In this document: piece after piece, positions 1-9,245 of the stretch
Layout: each line of letters starts with the position of its first letter
Position numbering within the stretch: the stretch's first letter is position 1
Assembly: GCF_004912145.1 (NCBI RefSeq)
Contig: NZ_STGT01000002.1
Location: 620,001-684,000, forward strand
Origin: Peteryoungia rhizophila
GTDB lineage: Bacteria > Pseudomonadota > Alphaproteobacteria > Rhizobiales > Rhizobiaceae
Direction: 5' to 3'
DNA: 64,000 bases
Notes under the pieces: generated by a model
Databases searched by the model: none
What the model saw: the letters and a program-made list of their open reading frames with translations, nothing else
What the model was told of the DNA's origin: nothing
Position numbers and translations under genes: made by a program

Positions 1-591
1 GGCCTGCTGTGCCGTGCCTGCGCGGCGGTGGGACAACCATGCGGCGGCGGCCCTGGCGACCTCGCCGATGCCGTCGGCGTGGCCGATCGCCGTCTCGATC
101 AGGCGGTTTGCCTGCGGCGTCGTCCAGTGGACCTGGCCATCGCCGCGGATGGCGAGCAGATGCCGGCCGGCGGCATCGAGGGCGACGCGGGCGCTCTGCG
201 CGGAGCGGGCATTCGAAAGGTGGACGCGGATGCGGGCGCGCAACTCGTCGATGTTGATCGGCTTGGTGAGGTAATCGACACCACCGGACTCCAGCGCCTT
301 CACGACATGTTCCGTCTCCGTCAGACCCGTCATGAAGATCACGGGCACCTGGGCGACAGCCGGATCGGCCTTCAATGTGCGGCAGGTCTCGAACCCATCC
401 ATGCCGGGCATGACAGCATCGAGCAGGATGAGGTCGGGACTGATGCGAGCGACGATCTGCAAGGCGCCGTGACCGGACGTGGCAATCAGCACGGAATAGC
501 CCGAGGCCTCCAGGGCTTCGGTCAGGAAGCCGAGCGCATCGGGGCTGTCGTCCACCAGAAGCACGATGTCGCGGCGGTTGGCCTCAGCCAT
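1..591 (-). CDS. Response regulator, receiver domain (C-terminus outside window)
   Basis: The gene starts at an ATG at 591 and runs off the left edge, so about 197 residues are visible. Residues 8-125 form a receiver domain: acidic pair D14/D15 after a run of hydrophobic residues, phospho-acceptor D58 in LLDAVMPG, a T/S position in FMTG, and the conserved K in LTKPI. The start overlaps the end of the upstream hybrid kinase gene by 8 nt, which points to translational coupling and a shared pathway. Residues after about 130 lead into an unplaced C-terminal region. In related rhizobial loci this is often a LuxR-type DNA-binding domain, but here it lies outside the window, so the output is unknown. 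Certain as a receiver protein; its target is inferred only. Confidence 0.85.
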   Translation of the reverse strand, partial: MAEANRRDIVLLVDDSPDALGFLTEALEASGYSVLIATSGHGALQIVARISPDLILLDAVMPGMDGFETCRTLKADPAVAQVPVIFMTGLTETEHVVKALESGGVDYLTKPINIDELRARIRVHLSNARSAQSARVALDAAGRHLLAIRGDGQVHWTTPQANRLIETAIGHADGIGEVARAAAAWLSHRRAGTAQQA

Positions 592-3500
592 GGATCGGCT
601 CCCTGCCGGTTTCGAAGGAGGTCAGGAAGTTTCGCAGGCCCGCCATGTCGAAAGCCTGCACATGCGCGCGGGCTGTCTCGATGAAGGCTGCATTGCTTCC
701 GAGGCTCCCGAGTTCGGCGAGCTTCGCCTCGATGCCGCGCACATAGCCGATATCGCAGAGGCTGATCAACTCCTCCAGGTGCGCGGCACCCGGCGAGAGC
801 GGCCGATCCTGGCGCAGTGTCTGCTGCAAGAGGCGCGGATCGTCGGCATAGATCCAGTCAAGGCCGAGGAAGCGTGCGAGTTTGTCGCGCAGGCGGGAGA
901 TGTCGACGGGTTTGGCGATCGCATCGTCATGGCCTTCACCGCCGGCGGCCGGTGCATCGCCGACATTGGCCGAGAGCATCAGGATCGGCGCCGTCTGGCC
1001 GGCATCGCGCAGTTTTTCGACGAGTTGCCATCCGTTCATGCCGGGCATGGAAATGTCGACAAGGAAGAGATCCGGTTTGACCCCATGGATCAGGGTCAGG
1101 CATTCCGGTCCACCTGCCGCCGTCAGCACGACGAAATCGAGCGGGGCGAGCACTTCGCGCATCAGTTCGCGATGGTCCTCATTGTCGTCGACGACGGCGA
1201 CGGTGCGGCGCGGACCTGTATAGGAAACAATCCGGCGCTCCGGGGCCGGCGCCGTGTTCGGGCGATCGATGGCCGACAGCATCAGACGCACCTTGAAGGT
1301 CGAGCCCTTGTCCCGCTCGCTGGTGACAGAGATCTCGCCGCCCAGCGTATTGGTCAGGAGCTTGGTGATCGTCAATCCGAGCCCGAGCCCTGGCATCGGA
1401 CGGACATTGTCGGCCTCGCCGCGCTGGAAGGGCTCGTAGATGCGGTTCAGGTCCTTTTCCGAGATGCCGCGCCCGCTGTCGCTGACCGTGAAGGTCGCGA
1501 CCTGGCTGCGATAATCAACATCGAAGCGGATCGTGCCTTCGTCGGTGAACTTGATGGCATTGGACAGCAGGTTGACGAGGATCTGGCGCAGGCGGCGCTC
1601 GTCGGTGCGGACATAGAGTGGCAGGTTTCGGGAGCGCTGATGCTCGAAAAGAATGCCCTTGGCGGCGGCCTGGGGCGCGAACATGTCGAGCAGCTGGTCG
1701 AGGAAATCCTGGATGTTGACCTCGTTGGAGAAGACCTGCAGCCGGCCCGCTTCGATCTTGGAAATGTCGAGCAGGCCGTCGATCAGACCCGAGAGGTGGT
1801 CTGCCGAACGGCGGATGACCTTGATCGCAGACTGACGCGGAACGGGGATCGTCTCGTCGCGCTCGAGGATTTGGGCATAGCCGAGAACCGCGTTGAGCGG
1901 GGTGCGCAGTTCGTGGCTGAGGCCGACGACATAACGGCTCTTCGCCCGGTTCGCCGCCTCGGCGGTCTCCTTGGCGTTCTGCAGGGCCGCGTCCGTCTTG
2001 CGGTGGGCAGCGATTTCCTTGAGCAGTAGGGTGTTCTGGCGGGAGGATTCCTCCTCCGCCACGACGCGGCTGTCATGGGCGAGCACGTAGAACCAGGAGA
2101 CGATGCCGGCGATGATGGCGAAGATGAAGAAGACCACGGTCACCGTACGGTTGACCACGTCGGTCATCTCCGGGGTCGCCGCATTCACCTGATGGGCGAT
2201 GACGGCGAGGATCACGCCGATGACGGAGATCGAGATCATTGCAGTCATCGCGTAGCGGCCGAGGCGCGTCGAGAAGGTCTCGATCACGGCGTTCGGCAAC
2301 AAGGCACGCGCCACCGTCGCGGCCTGGGCGTTGATCTTCGCATGCGGCTTGCACATGTCATGGCAACGGCTGTCGAGCGTACAGCACAGCGAACAGATCG
2401 GCGCCGCATAAGCGGGGCACCAGGCCATGTCTTCCGGTTCAAAAGGGTGTTCGCAGATCGAGCAGGTAATGCCGGTCTGGTTCTGCCAGCTGTGGCGCGG
2501 CTTGCGGGCGAGGTAGAACTTGCCCTCCGTCCACCAGGCAATGAGCGGTGAGATGAGGAAGGCCACGAGCGTGACATAGGTCGAAAGCGAGGCCATCAGG
2601 TCGCCGAAGGCGCCGAAATGTGCCGCCAGCGCCAGGCTCGCCGAAAGCAGCATGGTCCCACAGCCGACCGGGTTGATGTCGTAAAGATGGGCACGCTTGA
2701 ACTCGATGCCGGGCGGCGAGAGGCCGAGTTTCTTGTTGACGAAGAGATCGGCGGAAATGGCACAGAGCCAGCTCATGGCGATGATCGAAAAGATGCCGAG
2801 CGTCTCCTCGAGCAGGCCGTAAATGCCGAGCTCCATCAGGAGCAGCGCGATCGCCACGTTGAAGACCAGCCAGACGACCCGACCTGGATGGCTGTGGGTC
2901 AGGCGCGAGAAGAAGTTCGACCACGCGAGCGAGCCCGCATAGGCGTTCATCACGTTGATCTTGAGCTGCGAGATCACCACGAAACCGGCCATCAGCAGCA
3001 TGGCTGCCGTCTCGTTCGGCAGCATGTAGCCGAAGGCGGCGACATACATATGGGCAGGGTCGGCGGCCTCGCCGATCGGCACGCCGGTCGAGAGCGTGAG
3101 AACGGCCAGGAAGGAACCGGCGAGCAGTTTGGGCACGCCGAGCACGACCCAGCCGGAGCCGGCGAGGAAGATCGCGATGCGGTGATGCAGCTTGCGGGCA
3201 CCCTCGGGCGGAAGAAAGCGCAGAAAATCGACCTGCTCGCCGATCTGCGGCATCAGGGCGAGGATGACCGCCGACGCCGCGCCGAATTCCAGCAGGTTGA
3301 AGGGGGCGGCCTGGCCGAGATGGGCGTTGGAGTGGTCGATGCCGGCAAAGGCGCGCCAGAGGTCGATCTTCTCCCAGTCGAGAAAGGCGATGAAGACGAA
3401 GGGCAGGATGTTGAGCACGATCCAGAAGGGCTGGGTCAGCAGCTGGAACTTCGAGATCATCCGGATGCCGTATGTGACCAGCGGCAGGACGACGACCGCC

Positions 3501-3967
3501 GAGATGATGTAGCCGAGCCACAGCGGAATGCCAAAGGCGAGTTCCAGCGCCTTGGTCATGATCGATGCCTCGATGGCGAAGAGCATGAAGGTGAAGCTCG
3601 CATAAATCAGCGAGGTGATGGTCGAGCCGATGTATCCGAAGCCGGCACCGCGTGTCAGAAGGTCGATGTCGACGCCATGGCGGATCGCATATTTGCTGAT
3701 GGGCACGCCGACGAGAAGCATGAGGATCGCGGCGACGACGATGGCGAAGAAGGCGTTGGTTGTGCCGTAAGCCAGCGTGATCGTGCCGCCGATCGCTTCC
3801 AGCGCCAGGAAGGAAATCGCGCCGATCGCCGTTTGTGAAATGCGGCTCGAGGAGAACTGGCGGGCGCTCTTGGCCGTGAAGCGCAGGGCGTAGTCTTCGA
3901 GCGTCTGGTTCGCGACCCAACGATTGTACTCGCGACGAACGGGAATGATGCGTTGCCGTGCGGCCAT
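584..3967 (-). CDS. NCS1 permease-hybrid histidine kinase fusion
   Basis: This 1127-residue protein has four parts. Residues about 1-490 resemble an NCS1 (cytosine/purine/allantoin) permease, with roughly a dozen hydrophobic segments. Residues about 500-540 are a Cys-rich patch (CSIC, then CSLCC, then CHDMC) that looks metal-binding. Two more membrane helices follow. The C-terminal half is a hybrid kinase: HisKA with its phospho-accepting His in LSHELRTP near residue 683, an HATPase with GRGIS and GLGLGL glycine boxes, and a receiver (VVDDNED near 920, VDISMPGMNG near 970). The permease part probably senses a nitrogenous base or urea-like ligand, possibly while transporting it. It is coupled to the response regulator that overlaps its 3' end and lies about 4 kb from the divergent urea importer. 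Ligand and transport activity are inferred. Confidence 0.85.
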   Translation of the reverse strand: MAARQRIIPVRREYNRWVANQTLEDYALRFTAKSARQFSSSRISQTAIGAISFLALEAIGGTITLAYGTTNAFFAIVVAAILMLLVGVPISKYAIRHGVDIDLLTRGAGFGYIGSTITSLIYASFTFMLFAIEASIMTKALELAFGIPLWLGYIISAVVVLPLVTYGIRMISKFQLLTQPFWIVLNILPFVFIAFLDWEKIDLWRAFAGIDHSNAHLGQAAPFNLLEFGAASAVILALMPQIGEQVDFLRFLPPEGARKLHHRIAIFLAGSGWVVLGVPKLLAGSFLAVLTLSTGVPIGEAADPAHMYVAAFGYMLPNETAAMLLMAGFVVISQLKINVMNAYAGSLAWSNFFSRLTHSHPGRVVWLVFNVAIALLLMELGIYGLLEETLGIFSIIAMSWLCAISADLFVNKKLGLSPPGIEFKRAHLYDINPVGCGTMLLSASLALAAHFGAFGDLMASLSTYVTLVAFLISPLIAWWTEGKFYLARKPRHSWQNQTGITCSICEHPFEPEDMAWCPAYAAPICSLCCTLDSRCHDMCKPHAKINAQAATVARALLPNAVIETFSTRLGRYAMTAMISISVIGVILAVIAHQVNAATPEMTDVVNRTVTVVFFIFAIIAGIVSWFYVLAHDSRVVAEEESSRQNTLLLKEIAAHRKTDAALQNAKETAEAANRAKSRYVVGLSHELRTPLNAVLGYAQILERDETIPVPRQSAIKVIRRSADHLSGLIDGLLDISKIEAGRLQVFSNEVNIQDFLDQLLDMFAPQAAAKGILFEHQRSRNLPLYVRTDERRLRQILVNLLSNAIKFTDEGTIRFDVDYRSQVATFTVSDSGRGISEKDLNRIYEPFQRGEADNVRPMPGLGLGLTITKLLTNTLGGEISVTSERDKGSTFKVRLMLSAIDRPNTAPAPERRIVSYTGPRRTVAVVDDNEDHRELMREVLAPLDFVVLTAAGGPECLTLIHGVKPDLFLVDISMPGMNGWQLVEKLRDAGQTAPILMLSANVGDAPAAGGEGHDDAIAKPVDISRLRDKLARFLGLDWIYADDPRLLQQTLRQDRPLSPGAAHLEELISLCDIGYVRGIEAKLAELGSLGSNAAFIETARAHVQAFDMAGLRNFLTSFETGREPIHG

Positions 3968-4044
3968 GCCTAAAATCTAGCGCCTTGTTGTGGGTGGCTT
4001 TCCTTTAGGCATTTTCACGGGATTGTCCAGAATAGCAAGGGCGG

Positions 4045-4503
4045 TCAGCGCTTGATCATACCGCCCTGATAGTCCAGCCGATAGGCGAGCCGGCCATCGA
4101 CGAGAATGCGCTCCGTGCCGATGAAGCTGCGGTAGTCCCCGGCCGCGTCGTCGAGATATTCGCCGAGCGGATGAACATAGGCGAAACCGCCGAGGAAGCG
4201 CTTCTCCTGGTAGAGGGCACTCAGTGCCTGCTTGATCACGGTACCCGCCCGTTCTCCGTCGAACCGTTCAGGATCGATGATCCGACCGTAGTAGTTCATC
4301 GCCCAGACGGGCGTCTCGTCGTGCCAGACGACCTCCTGTCCGAGGAAATCGGTTCCGCCGAAATGGCTGTCGAGATAGCGGTAGGGTCCCTTCTCATAAG
4401 GGATGTCCTTTGCCCCCTGGCGGCTGGGGACTTCGGCAGCCTTCTTGCCGGCCATGTAGGTGACCGCCTTGGCTTCGACGATGAACCGCTCCAATGCATC
4501 CAT
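4045..4503 (-). CDS. DUF5680 domain protein
   Basis: A small soluble protein of 152 residues matching my memory of the DUF5680 family, with the pattern of Trp/Tyr-rich segments (VWHDETPVWAMNYYGR, YQEKRFLGGF) and a C-terminal GTERI strand region. The start at 4503 is chosen over an upstream in-frame ATG at 4572 because AGGAGGG lies at ideal distance before it. There is no signal peptide or membrane segment. The gene lies alone between the phytochrome kinase and the permease-kinase fusion, on the same strand. Function unknown; the family is only known as a domain of unknown function. Confidence 0.75.
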   Translation of the reverse strand: MDALERFIVEAKAVTYMAGKKAAEVPSRQGAKDIPYEKGPYRYLDSHFGGTDFLGQEVVWHDETPVWAMNYYGRIIDPERFDGERAGTVIKQALSALYQEKRFLGGFAYVHPLGEYLDDAAGDYRSFIGTERILVDGRLAYRLDYQGGMIKR

Positions 4504-4602
4504 GTTTCCCTCCTGCTCTCCGGAACATAAAGAGAACGTATCGGCCGCCTCACGAGGGTGCAACCCTGTCAATCACAGGTTTTTCTGGAAATATGACCGT
4601 AT

Positions 4603-7155
4603 CTATCCGCTTGTCGCGTTCGCCAGGCGATCTGCAAGTGCCCTCACCAGGGCGGTGGCGTCATAAGGCTTGCGAACGACGGGCACCGAGAGGAGTTCGT
4701 CGGGCACGACCGAGCGGTCGTCATAGCCGGTTGCGAAGACGAAGGGGATGCCGCGGCGGACCAGCTCCTCGGCCACCGGTACCGAGGTGTCGCGTCCGAG
4801 GTTGATATCGAGGACGGCGATCGAGGGGGTGAAGGTTTTCAGGCGGTTCAATGCATCGCTGCTCGAACTCGCGGTGATGACCGTGTCGATGCCAGCGTCG
4901 GCAAGCATCATCTCCGCATCCATGGCGATCAGGACCTGATCTTCCACAAGAAGCACCTCCAAGCCGGCGATGCTGGCAGGACCTTCCACGAACTTGCTTT
5001 CGGGCACGGGCAGCTTCTCCTCTTGGGCCGGTTCGCTTTCCCAGGTGAGAAAACGCCCGGGCAGGCAGAATTCGGCATCGAGACCATCCGGACGATATTC
5101 GAGCCGGCTCGTGCCGCCGAGATCATAAGGGATGCTTCGATCGATCAGCGCTGAGCCGAACCCCTTGCGGCCGATCGGGCCGACCGGCGGGCCGCCGGTT
5201 TCGCTCCAGTGCAGAAGGCAATCGCCACCATCGACCTCCTGCCAGGTCACGGTGAGCGACCCGCCATCGCGCGACAGGGCGCCATATTTGGCGGCATTGG
5301 TGCATAATTCGTGGATGACGAGTGCTGCCACGGCATGGGCGCGGGCATCGAGCGTCGCCGAGGGACCTTTCACGACGATCGTGCTCCGGCCGGCCCGGTA
5401 GGGGAGGAGTTCTGCGTCGAGCAGGTCGTTCAAAGTGCCGCCGCCACCGCCTCGGGTCAGCTGATCATGGGCGTGCGACAGCGCGTGAATGCGGCCGCGG
5501 AGCGAACCGATATAGTCCTGGATCGGGACCTGATCCTGGGAGGGGAATGTGACGAGCGACTTGATGACCGCGAGAATGTTCTTCACGCGATGGTTCAGTT
5601 CCTCGTTTAGCATGCGCTGGCGGACGTCCGACTTGCTGCGCTCCTCGTGCATCACTTCGTTGTGGCGCAGCACGATCTCGACGATGGCGGACCGGATCGC
5701 CTCGGCAATCTCGAAGTCGGAATCGCGCCAGGGTGTCGCCTGCCGCTGGACGGTTTCCTTCCAGATGGCAAAGCTCTTGCGCGGCGTCAGCCGGTCGCCC
5801 AGCGGTCCGGTTTCATAGGTCTTTTCCGGATTGCCGGCCCAGTTGAGCGTCTGCAGTCGTTCCTTGCGGAAGAAGAAGAGATAGTCCCGCGGAATCTGCG
5901 ACAGGGGAACCGCCATGATGCCGGAGACGTCCTCGAAATAGTCCGAGGCCGGAGGGTAGTCCTCCGACAGCGTGTTGGTCGACCAGATGCGGCCGTTTGC
6001 GACTTCGCCGATGAAGCGGGCGAGGTCCACTTCGCTGCCGCGTGGTGGGGTTGCGCCGATGGCGGTCCAGCGTCCGTTCATCCACATGCCCACGCCGTCA
6101 CAGGCAAAGAGAGACTGAAACTCGGGCAGGGCCGTCGTCAGGATCTCGTCGAGGTCCGTATGGTGGGAGGCCGCCTGAAGAAACCGATCCAGCGAGCGGC
6201 GGGCTTCGTTCGCGATGTCGAGCTTGCGCTTCTGCTTCAGTGCGAGGAGATGAAGCGAGAAGAACTCGCCGAACATCTCGGCAGCGATGCGCTCCGACAT
6301 GGTCAGCGTCTTCGGCGCGTAGTGATGGCAGGCGATCAGGCCCCAAAGCTTGTCATTTACGATCACGGAAATGGACATGGACGCCGCGACGCCCATGTTG
6401 CGCAGATATTCGCAATGGATCGGCGATACGCTGCGCAGATGGGCAAAGGAGAGATCGAGCGGTGCTGCCTGCTCTTCCGTGGCCGGCAGGAGGTCCACCC
6501 TCAGACCCCGTGCGTCCGAGATGACGCGGATCGGGTTCTGCATGTAGAGGATGCGGGCCTGGCGCGGGATGTCGCTCGCCGGGAAATACTGGCCGAGGAA
6601 GCTTTCCAGATCGTGTCGCTTGGCTTCGCTCGCGACTTTGCCGGATCCGTCCTCTTCGAAACGGTAGATCATCACCCGGTCATAGCCGAGGACGGCGCGG
6701 ACGAGTTTCGCCGATGAGGAGATCAGCAGATCGATGTCATTGATGTCCTTGACCCGGCCGATCATCTCGCGCGCGAGCTGCAGGGGCTGGGTGCGCCTGA
6801 GAGACGGCTCGAATTCGAGGATCGCGCCCTGTATCTGTCGATGGACGGCAACGTCGAAATGCTGGCCGTTGGCAAGTGGTAGATGGGCGATCACCGCCGG
6901 GCGGCTCGCATCGGGCGCTGCGGCAATGGCGTTTCTGATGTCGTGGGTGACGTCCGCACCGAACAGATCCGCAATCGACAGACCCTCCAGCCTCTCCGGC
7001 ACCCCCAGCATCTCGGCTGCGTTGGCCGAGTAGCGGCGGACTGTCGTAATGGCAGGGTCGCAGGAGAGAAGACAGCCGTGCGGCTGTATGGAGCCGGGAA
7101 TATGGATCGGCTCGCGATCGCAATTAGTCAGGTCGACGGACGGCGTGGTCAGCAT
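4603..7155 (-). CDS. bphP: Bacteriophytochrome HWE-type histidine kinase with C-terminal receiver
   Basis: An 850-residue red/far-red photoreceptor. The N-terminus carries the biliverdin-attachment Cys12 in LTNCDREPIHIPG, followed by a PAS domain. A GAF domain holds the PASDIP motif and the pocket His in ACHHYAP. The PHY domain carries the tongue motif PRKSF. The kinase is of the HWE/HisKA_2 kind, with the phospho-acceptor His in LNHRVKN, and the protein ends in a receiver domain with its Asp in VLDINLG. This order (PAS-GAF-PHY-HWE-REC) matches Agrobacterium Agp2/BphP2, a bathy phytochrome, but whether this one has a Pfr ground state cannot be read from sequence. The start overlaps the heme oxygenase gene by about 32 nt, so chromophore and apoprotein are made together. 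Confidence 0.93.
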   Translation of the reverse strand: MLTTPSVDLTNCDREPIHIPGSIQPHGCLLSCDPAITTVRRYSANAAEMLGVPERLEGLSIADLFGADVTHDIRNAIAAAPDASRPAVIAHLPLANGQHFDVAVHRQIQGAILEFEPSLRRTQPLQLAREMIGRVKDINDIDLLISSSAKLVRAVLGYDRVMIYRFEEDGSGKVASEAKRHDLESFLGQYFPASDIPRQARILYMQNPIRVISDARGLRVDLLPATEEQAAPLDLSFAHLRSVSPIHCEYLRNMGVAASMSISVIVNDKLWGLIACHHYAPKTLTMSERIAAEMFGEFFSLHLLALKQKRKLDIANEARRSLDRFLQAASHHTDLDEILTTALPEFQSLFACDGVGMWMNGRWTAIGATPPRGSEVDLARFIGEVANGRIWSTNTLSEDYPPASDYFEDVSGIMAVPLSQIPRDYLFFFRKERLQTLNWAGNPEKTYETGPLGDRLTPRKSFAIWKETVQRQATPWRDSDFEIAEAIRSAIVEIVLRHNEVMHEERSKSDVRQRMLNEELNHRVKNILAVIKSLVTFPSQDQVPIQDYIGSLRGRIHALSHAHDQLTRGGGGGTLNDLLDAELLPYRAGRSTIVVKGPSATLDARAHAVAALVIHELCTNAAKYGALSRDGGSLTVTWQEVDGGDCLLHWSETGGPPVGPIGRKGFGSALIDRSIPYDLGGTSRLEYRPDGLDAEFCLPGRFLTWESEPAQEEKLPVPESKFVEGPASIAGLEVLLVEDQVLIAMDAEMMLADAGIDTVITASSSSDALNRLKTFTPSIAVLDINLGRDTSVPVAEELVRRGIPFVFATGYDDRSVVPDELLSVPVVRKPYDATALVRALADRLANATSG

Positions 7156-7699
7156 TCAGGGCGCTTTCGAAGGCATCACGGGCATAGTCGAAAGCGGTGT
7201 TTGCCCAGTGCGCAGCTGCGCGGGCGTCGTATCCACGCACAATCTCCATACGCTCCGAAAACGCCCGCCAGTTGGAAAAGTTCCGTGCTTGTGAAAAAAG
7301 ATGTCGGGCGCCGAACTCGGCGGAAAAACCTAGGGCCTCAGCCCGTTTTGCAAGAAGCCGGGCGCCGAGCGAAGAGCCTTCCAGAACATAAAGCAGGCCA
7401 ACGACACCCTCACCCTCGGGCGGAGAGAAGGGGCGGCCGTCCGGGGGCTCCGGTGTGTCGAGATCGGCTAAATCTGCCTTCAGCTCATCCCGGACGAGGC
7501 CAGGCTGCCAGTCGGAGAAGGCCGGGGGGAGGGAGTTCTTCGAAAGCCATGCCTCGACCGGCAGGCGGAAGGCGGCGATCCCTGCGAGGTAGCGGCGATA
7601 GTCTGCAGCCGTCCCGAAACTGCCGACCAGCGCGTCGAGTGCCATATGGGCGCTCCATGTCGCCTCCTTGAGGGCGCTTCGGCGCGGCGGTAGATCCAT
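7124..7699 (-). CDS. bphO: Biliverdin-producing heme oxygenase
   Basis: A 191-residue heme oxygenase-like protein that should cleave heme to biliverdin, the chromophore of the adjacent phytochrome. Visible signatures are an early helix with a candidate proximal His (ATWSAHMALD) and the glycine-containing distal helix motif YVLEGSSLGARLL. The start at 7699 is preferred over two upstream in-frame ATGs because GAGGAAA lies about five bases before it. The 3' end overlaps the phytochrome start by 32 nt, and the pair is most likely one transcript. The promoter would lie in the divergent region shared with urtA. Confidence 0.88.
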   Translation of the reverse strand: MDLPPRRSALKEATWSAHMALDALVGSFGTAADYRRYLAGIAAFRLPVEAWLSKNSLPPAFSDWQPGLVRDELKADLADLDTPEPPDGRPFSPPEGEGVVGLLYVLEGSSLGARLLAKRAEALGFSAEFGARHLFSQARNFSNWRAFSERMEIVRGYDARAAAHWANTAFDYARDAFESALNADHAVRRPD

Positions 7700-7812
7700 G
7701 ACGTTTCCTCGATTGGTCCTCCTCATATAGGAGTTCGTCGTCCCTGCGAACAAGCCGTCATCGTATCGGCACCACGCGATGCGTCCGCGATCGGCGTGTG
7801 TGGGCCCCGAAT

Positions 7813-7856
7813 TCCACGTTTTACCCCCCGACCTACGTTAAACGACGTATACGTTT
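7813..7856. promoter_or_regulatory. Candidate regulatory repeats upstream of urtA
   Basis: In the 244-bp divergent region between bphO and urtA the motif ACGTT occurs three times (7816, 7835, 7851). The last copy is joined to the perfect 10-bp palindrome ACGTATACGT (7845-7854). Such clustered short repeats could bind a regulator, for example the response regulator at the left edge, but no family consensus is matched. Speculative. Confidence 0.2.
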
Positions 7857-7943
7857 TCGCGGCGCAGCATCGGATAGTCCCCTTCAGCAACGGTTAACGC
7901 TCATTAACCGACCGGTTGCGACCAAGAAGAGGGGATCACAACA

Positions 7944-9233
7944 ATGTCCATGAAGATGAAACTGACAGGCGCGCTGCTGGGCGCCATGCTGTCGACCACA
8001 GCCTTTCACGGCGCGTTCGCCCAGGAAGAGACCATCAAGATCGGCGTTCTGCATTCGCTGTCGGGCACGATGGCGATCTCGGAGACGACGCTGAAGGACG
8101 CCATGCTGATGCTCGTCGAAGAGCAGAACAAGAAGGGCGGCGTTCTCGGCAAGAAAATCGAAGCCGTCGTCGTCGACCCGGCTTCCGACTGGCCGCTGTT
8201 TGCCGAAAAGGCACGCGAGCTGATCGAAAAAGACAAGGTCGCGGCCGTCTTCGGTTGCTGGACCTCGTCGTCGCGCAAATCCGTTCTGCCGGTGTTCGAA
8301 GAGCTGAACTCCATTCTCTTCTACCCGGTCCAGTACGAGGGTGAAGAATCCTCGCGCAACATCTTCTACACAGGCGCTGCTCCGAACCAGCAGGCCATCC
8401 CGGCCGTCGATTACCTCGCAGAAAACGAAGGCGTCGAGCGCTGGGTTCTCGCCGGTACCGACTACGTCTATCCGCAGACGACCAACAAGATCCTCAAAGC
8501 CTATCTGATGTCCAAGGGCGTTGCCGAAGAAGACATCATGATCAACTACACGCCGTTCGGTCACTCCGACTGGCAGACCATCGTCTCCGACATCAAGAAG
8601 TTCGGTTCGGCCGGCAAGAAGACCGCTGTGGTCTCGACCATCAACGGTGATGCGAACGTTCCCTTCTACAAGGAACTGGGCAACCAGGGCATCAAGGCCG
8701 AAGACATTCCAGTCGTCGCCTTCTCCGTCGGTGAAGAAGAACTCGCCGGCCTCGACACCACGCCGCTGGTCGGCCACCTTGCAGCCTGGAACTACTTCCA
8801 GTCCGTCGACGCACCCGTCAATGCCGAGTTCATCGAGACCTGGCATGCCTTCACCAAGAACGACAAGCGCGTGACCAACGACCCGATGGAAGCAGCCTAT
8901 ATCGGCTTCCAGGCCTGGGTTGCTGCTGTCGAAGCTGCCGGCACGACCGAAACCGACGCCGTTCTCGACTCGATCATCGGCGTCTCCGTCCCGAACCTGT
9001 CTGGCGGCACCTCGACCGTCATGCCGAACCACCACATCACCAAGCCGGTGCTGATCGGCGAAATCCAGGCCGACGGCCAGTTCGAAATCGTCCAGCAGAC
9101 CCCGTCCGTCGTCGGTGACGAATGGTCGGATTACCTGCCCGACTCCAAGGACCTGATCTCCGATTGGCGCAAGCCAATGGAATGCGGCAACTTCAACGTT
9201 GCCACCGGCAAGTGCGGCGGCAAGGGTAGCTGA
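7944..9233 (+). CDS. urtA: Urea ABC transporter substrate-binding protein
   Basis: The 429-residue periplasmic binding protein of the urea importer. It has a signal peptide (basic MSMKMK start, hydrophobic core, AFA-Q cleavage site near residue 28) and then a type I periplasmic-binding fold of the branched-chain amino acid/amide class. Segments typical of UrtA include VFGCWTSSSRKSV, FYPVQYEGEE and WNYFQS. A purine-rich AAGAGGGG precedes the start. It is the first gene of urtABCDE, separated from urtB by a palindromic repeat element that may stabilise its message. In this family expression usually responds to nitrogen limitation; no convincing sigma-54 promoter was seen. Confidence 0.95.
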   Translation: MSMKMKLTGALLGAMLSTTAFHGAFAQEETIKIGVLHSLSGTMAISETTLKDAMLMLVEEQNKKGGVLGKKIEAVVVDPASDWPLFAEKARELIEKDKVAAVFGCWTSSSRKSVLPVFEELNSILFYPVQYEGEESSRNIFYTGAAPNQQAIPAVDYLAENEGVERWVLAGTDYVYPQTTNKILKAYLMSKGVAEEDIMINYTPFGHSDWQTIVSDIKKFGSAGKKTAVVSTINGDANVPFYKELGNQGIKAEDIPVVAFSVGEEELAGLDTTPLVGHLAAWNYFQSVDAPVNAEFIETWHAFTKNDKRVTNDPMEAAYIGFQAWVAAVEAAGTTETDAVLDSIIGVSVPNLSGGTSTVMPNHHITKPVLIGEIQADGQFEIVQQTPSVVGDEWSDYLPDSKDLISDWRKPMECGNFNVATGKCGGKGS

Positions 9234-9245
9234 TCGGCTTTCCTA

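Noticed and set aside
566..2029. Long plus-strand frame opposite the permease-kinase fusion
   Set aside because: The minus-strand protein has clear HisKA, HATPase and receiver motifs; the opposite frame is a high-GC shadow with no family resemblance.
2439..3920. 493-residue minus-strand frame within the permease part of the fusion
   Set aside because: Out of frame with the recognisable permease, rich in Arg and His, without membrane segments; a shadow.
4563..4583. Small hairpin CCTGT-CAATC-ACAGG with T-run
   Set aside because: Its T-run suits plus-strand transcription, but no plus-strand gene ends there; the 5-bp stem can occur by chance.
7766..7784. Possible sigma-54 promoter (GGCAC...GC) upstream of urtA
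   Set aside because: The GG-to-GC spacing is 11 bases instead of the required 10, and the TTGC half is not matched.
7884..9035. 383-residue minus-strand frame opposite urtA
   Set aside because: UrtA is a clear full-length binding protein; the reverse frame has no ribosome site or domain.
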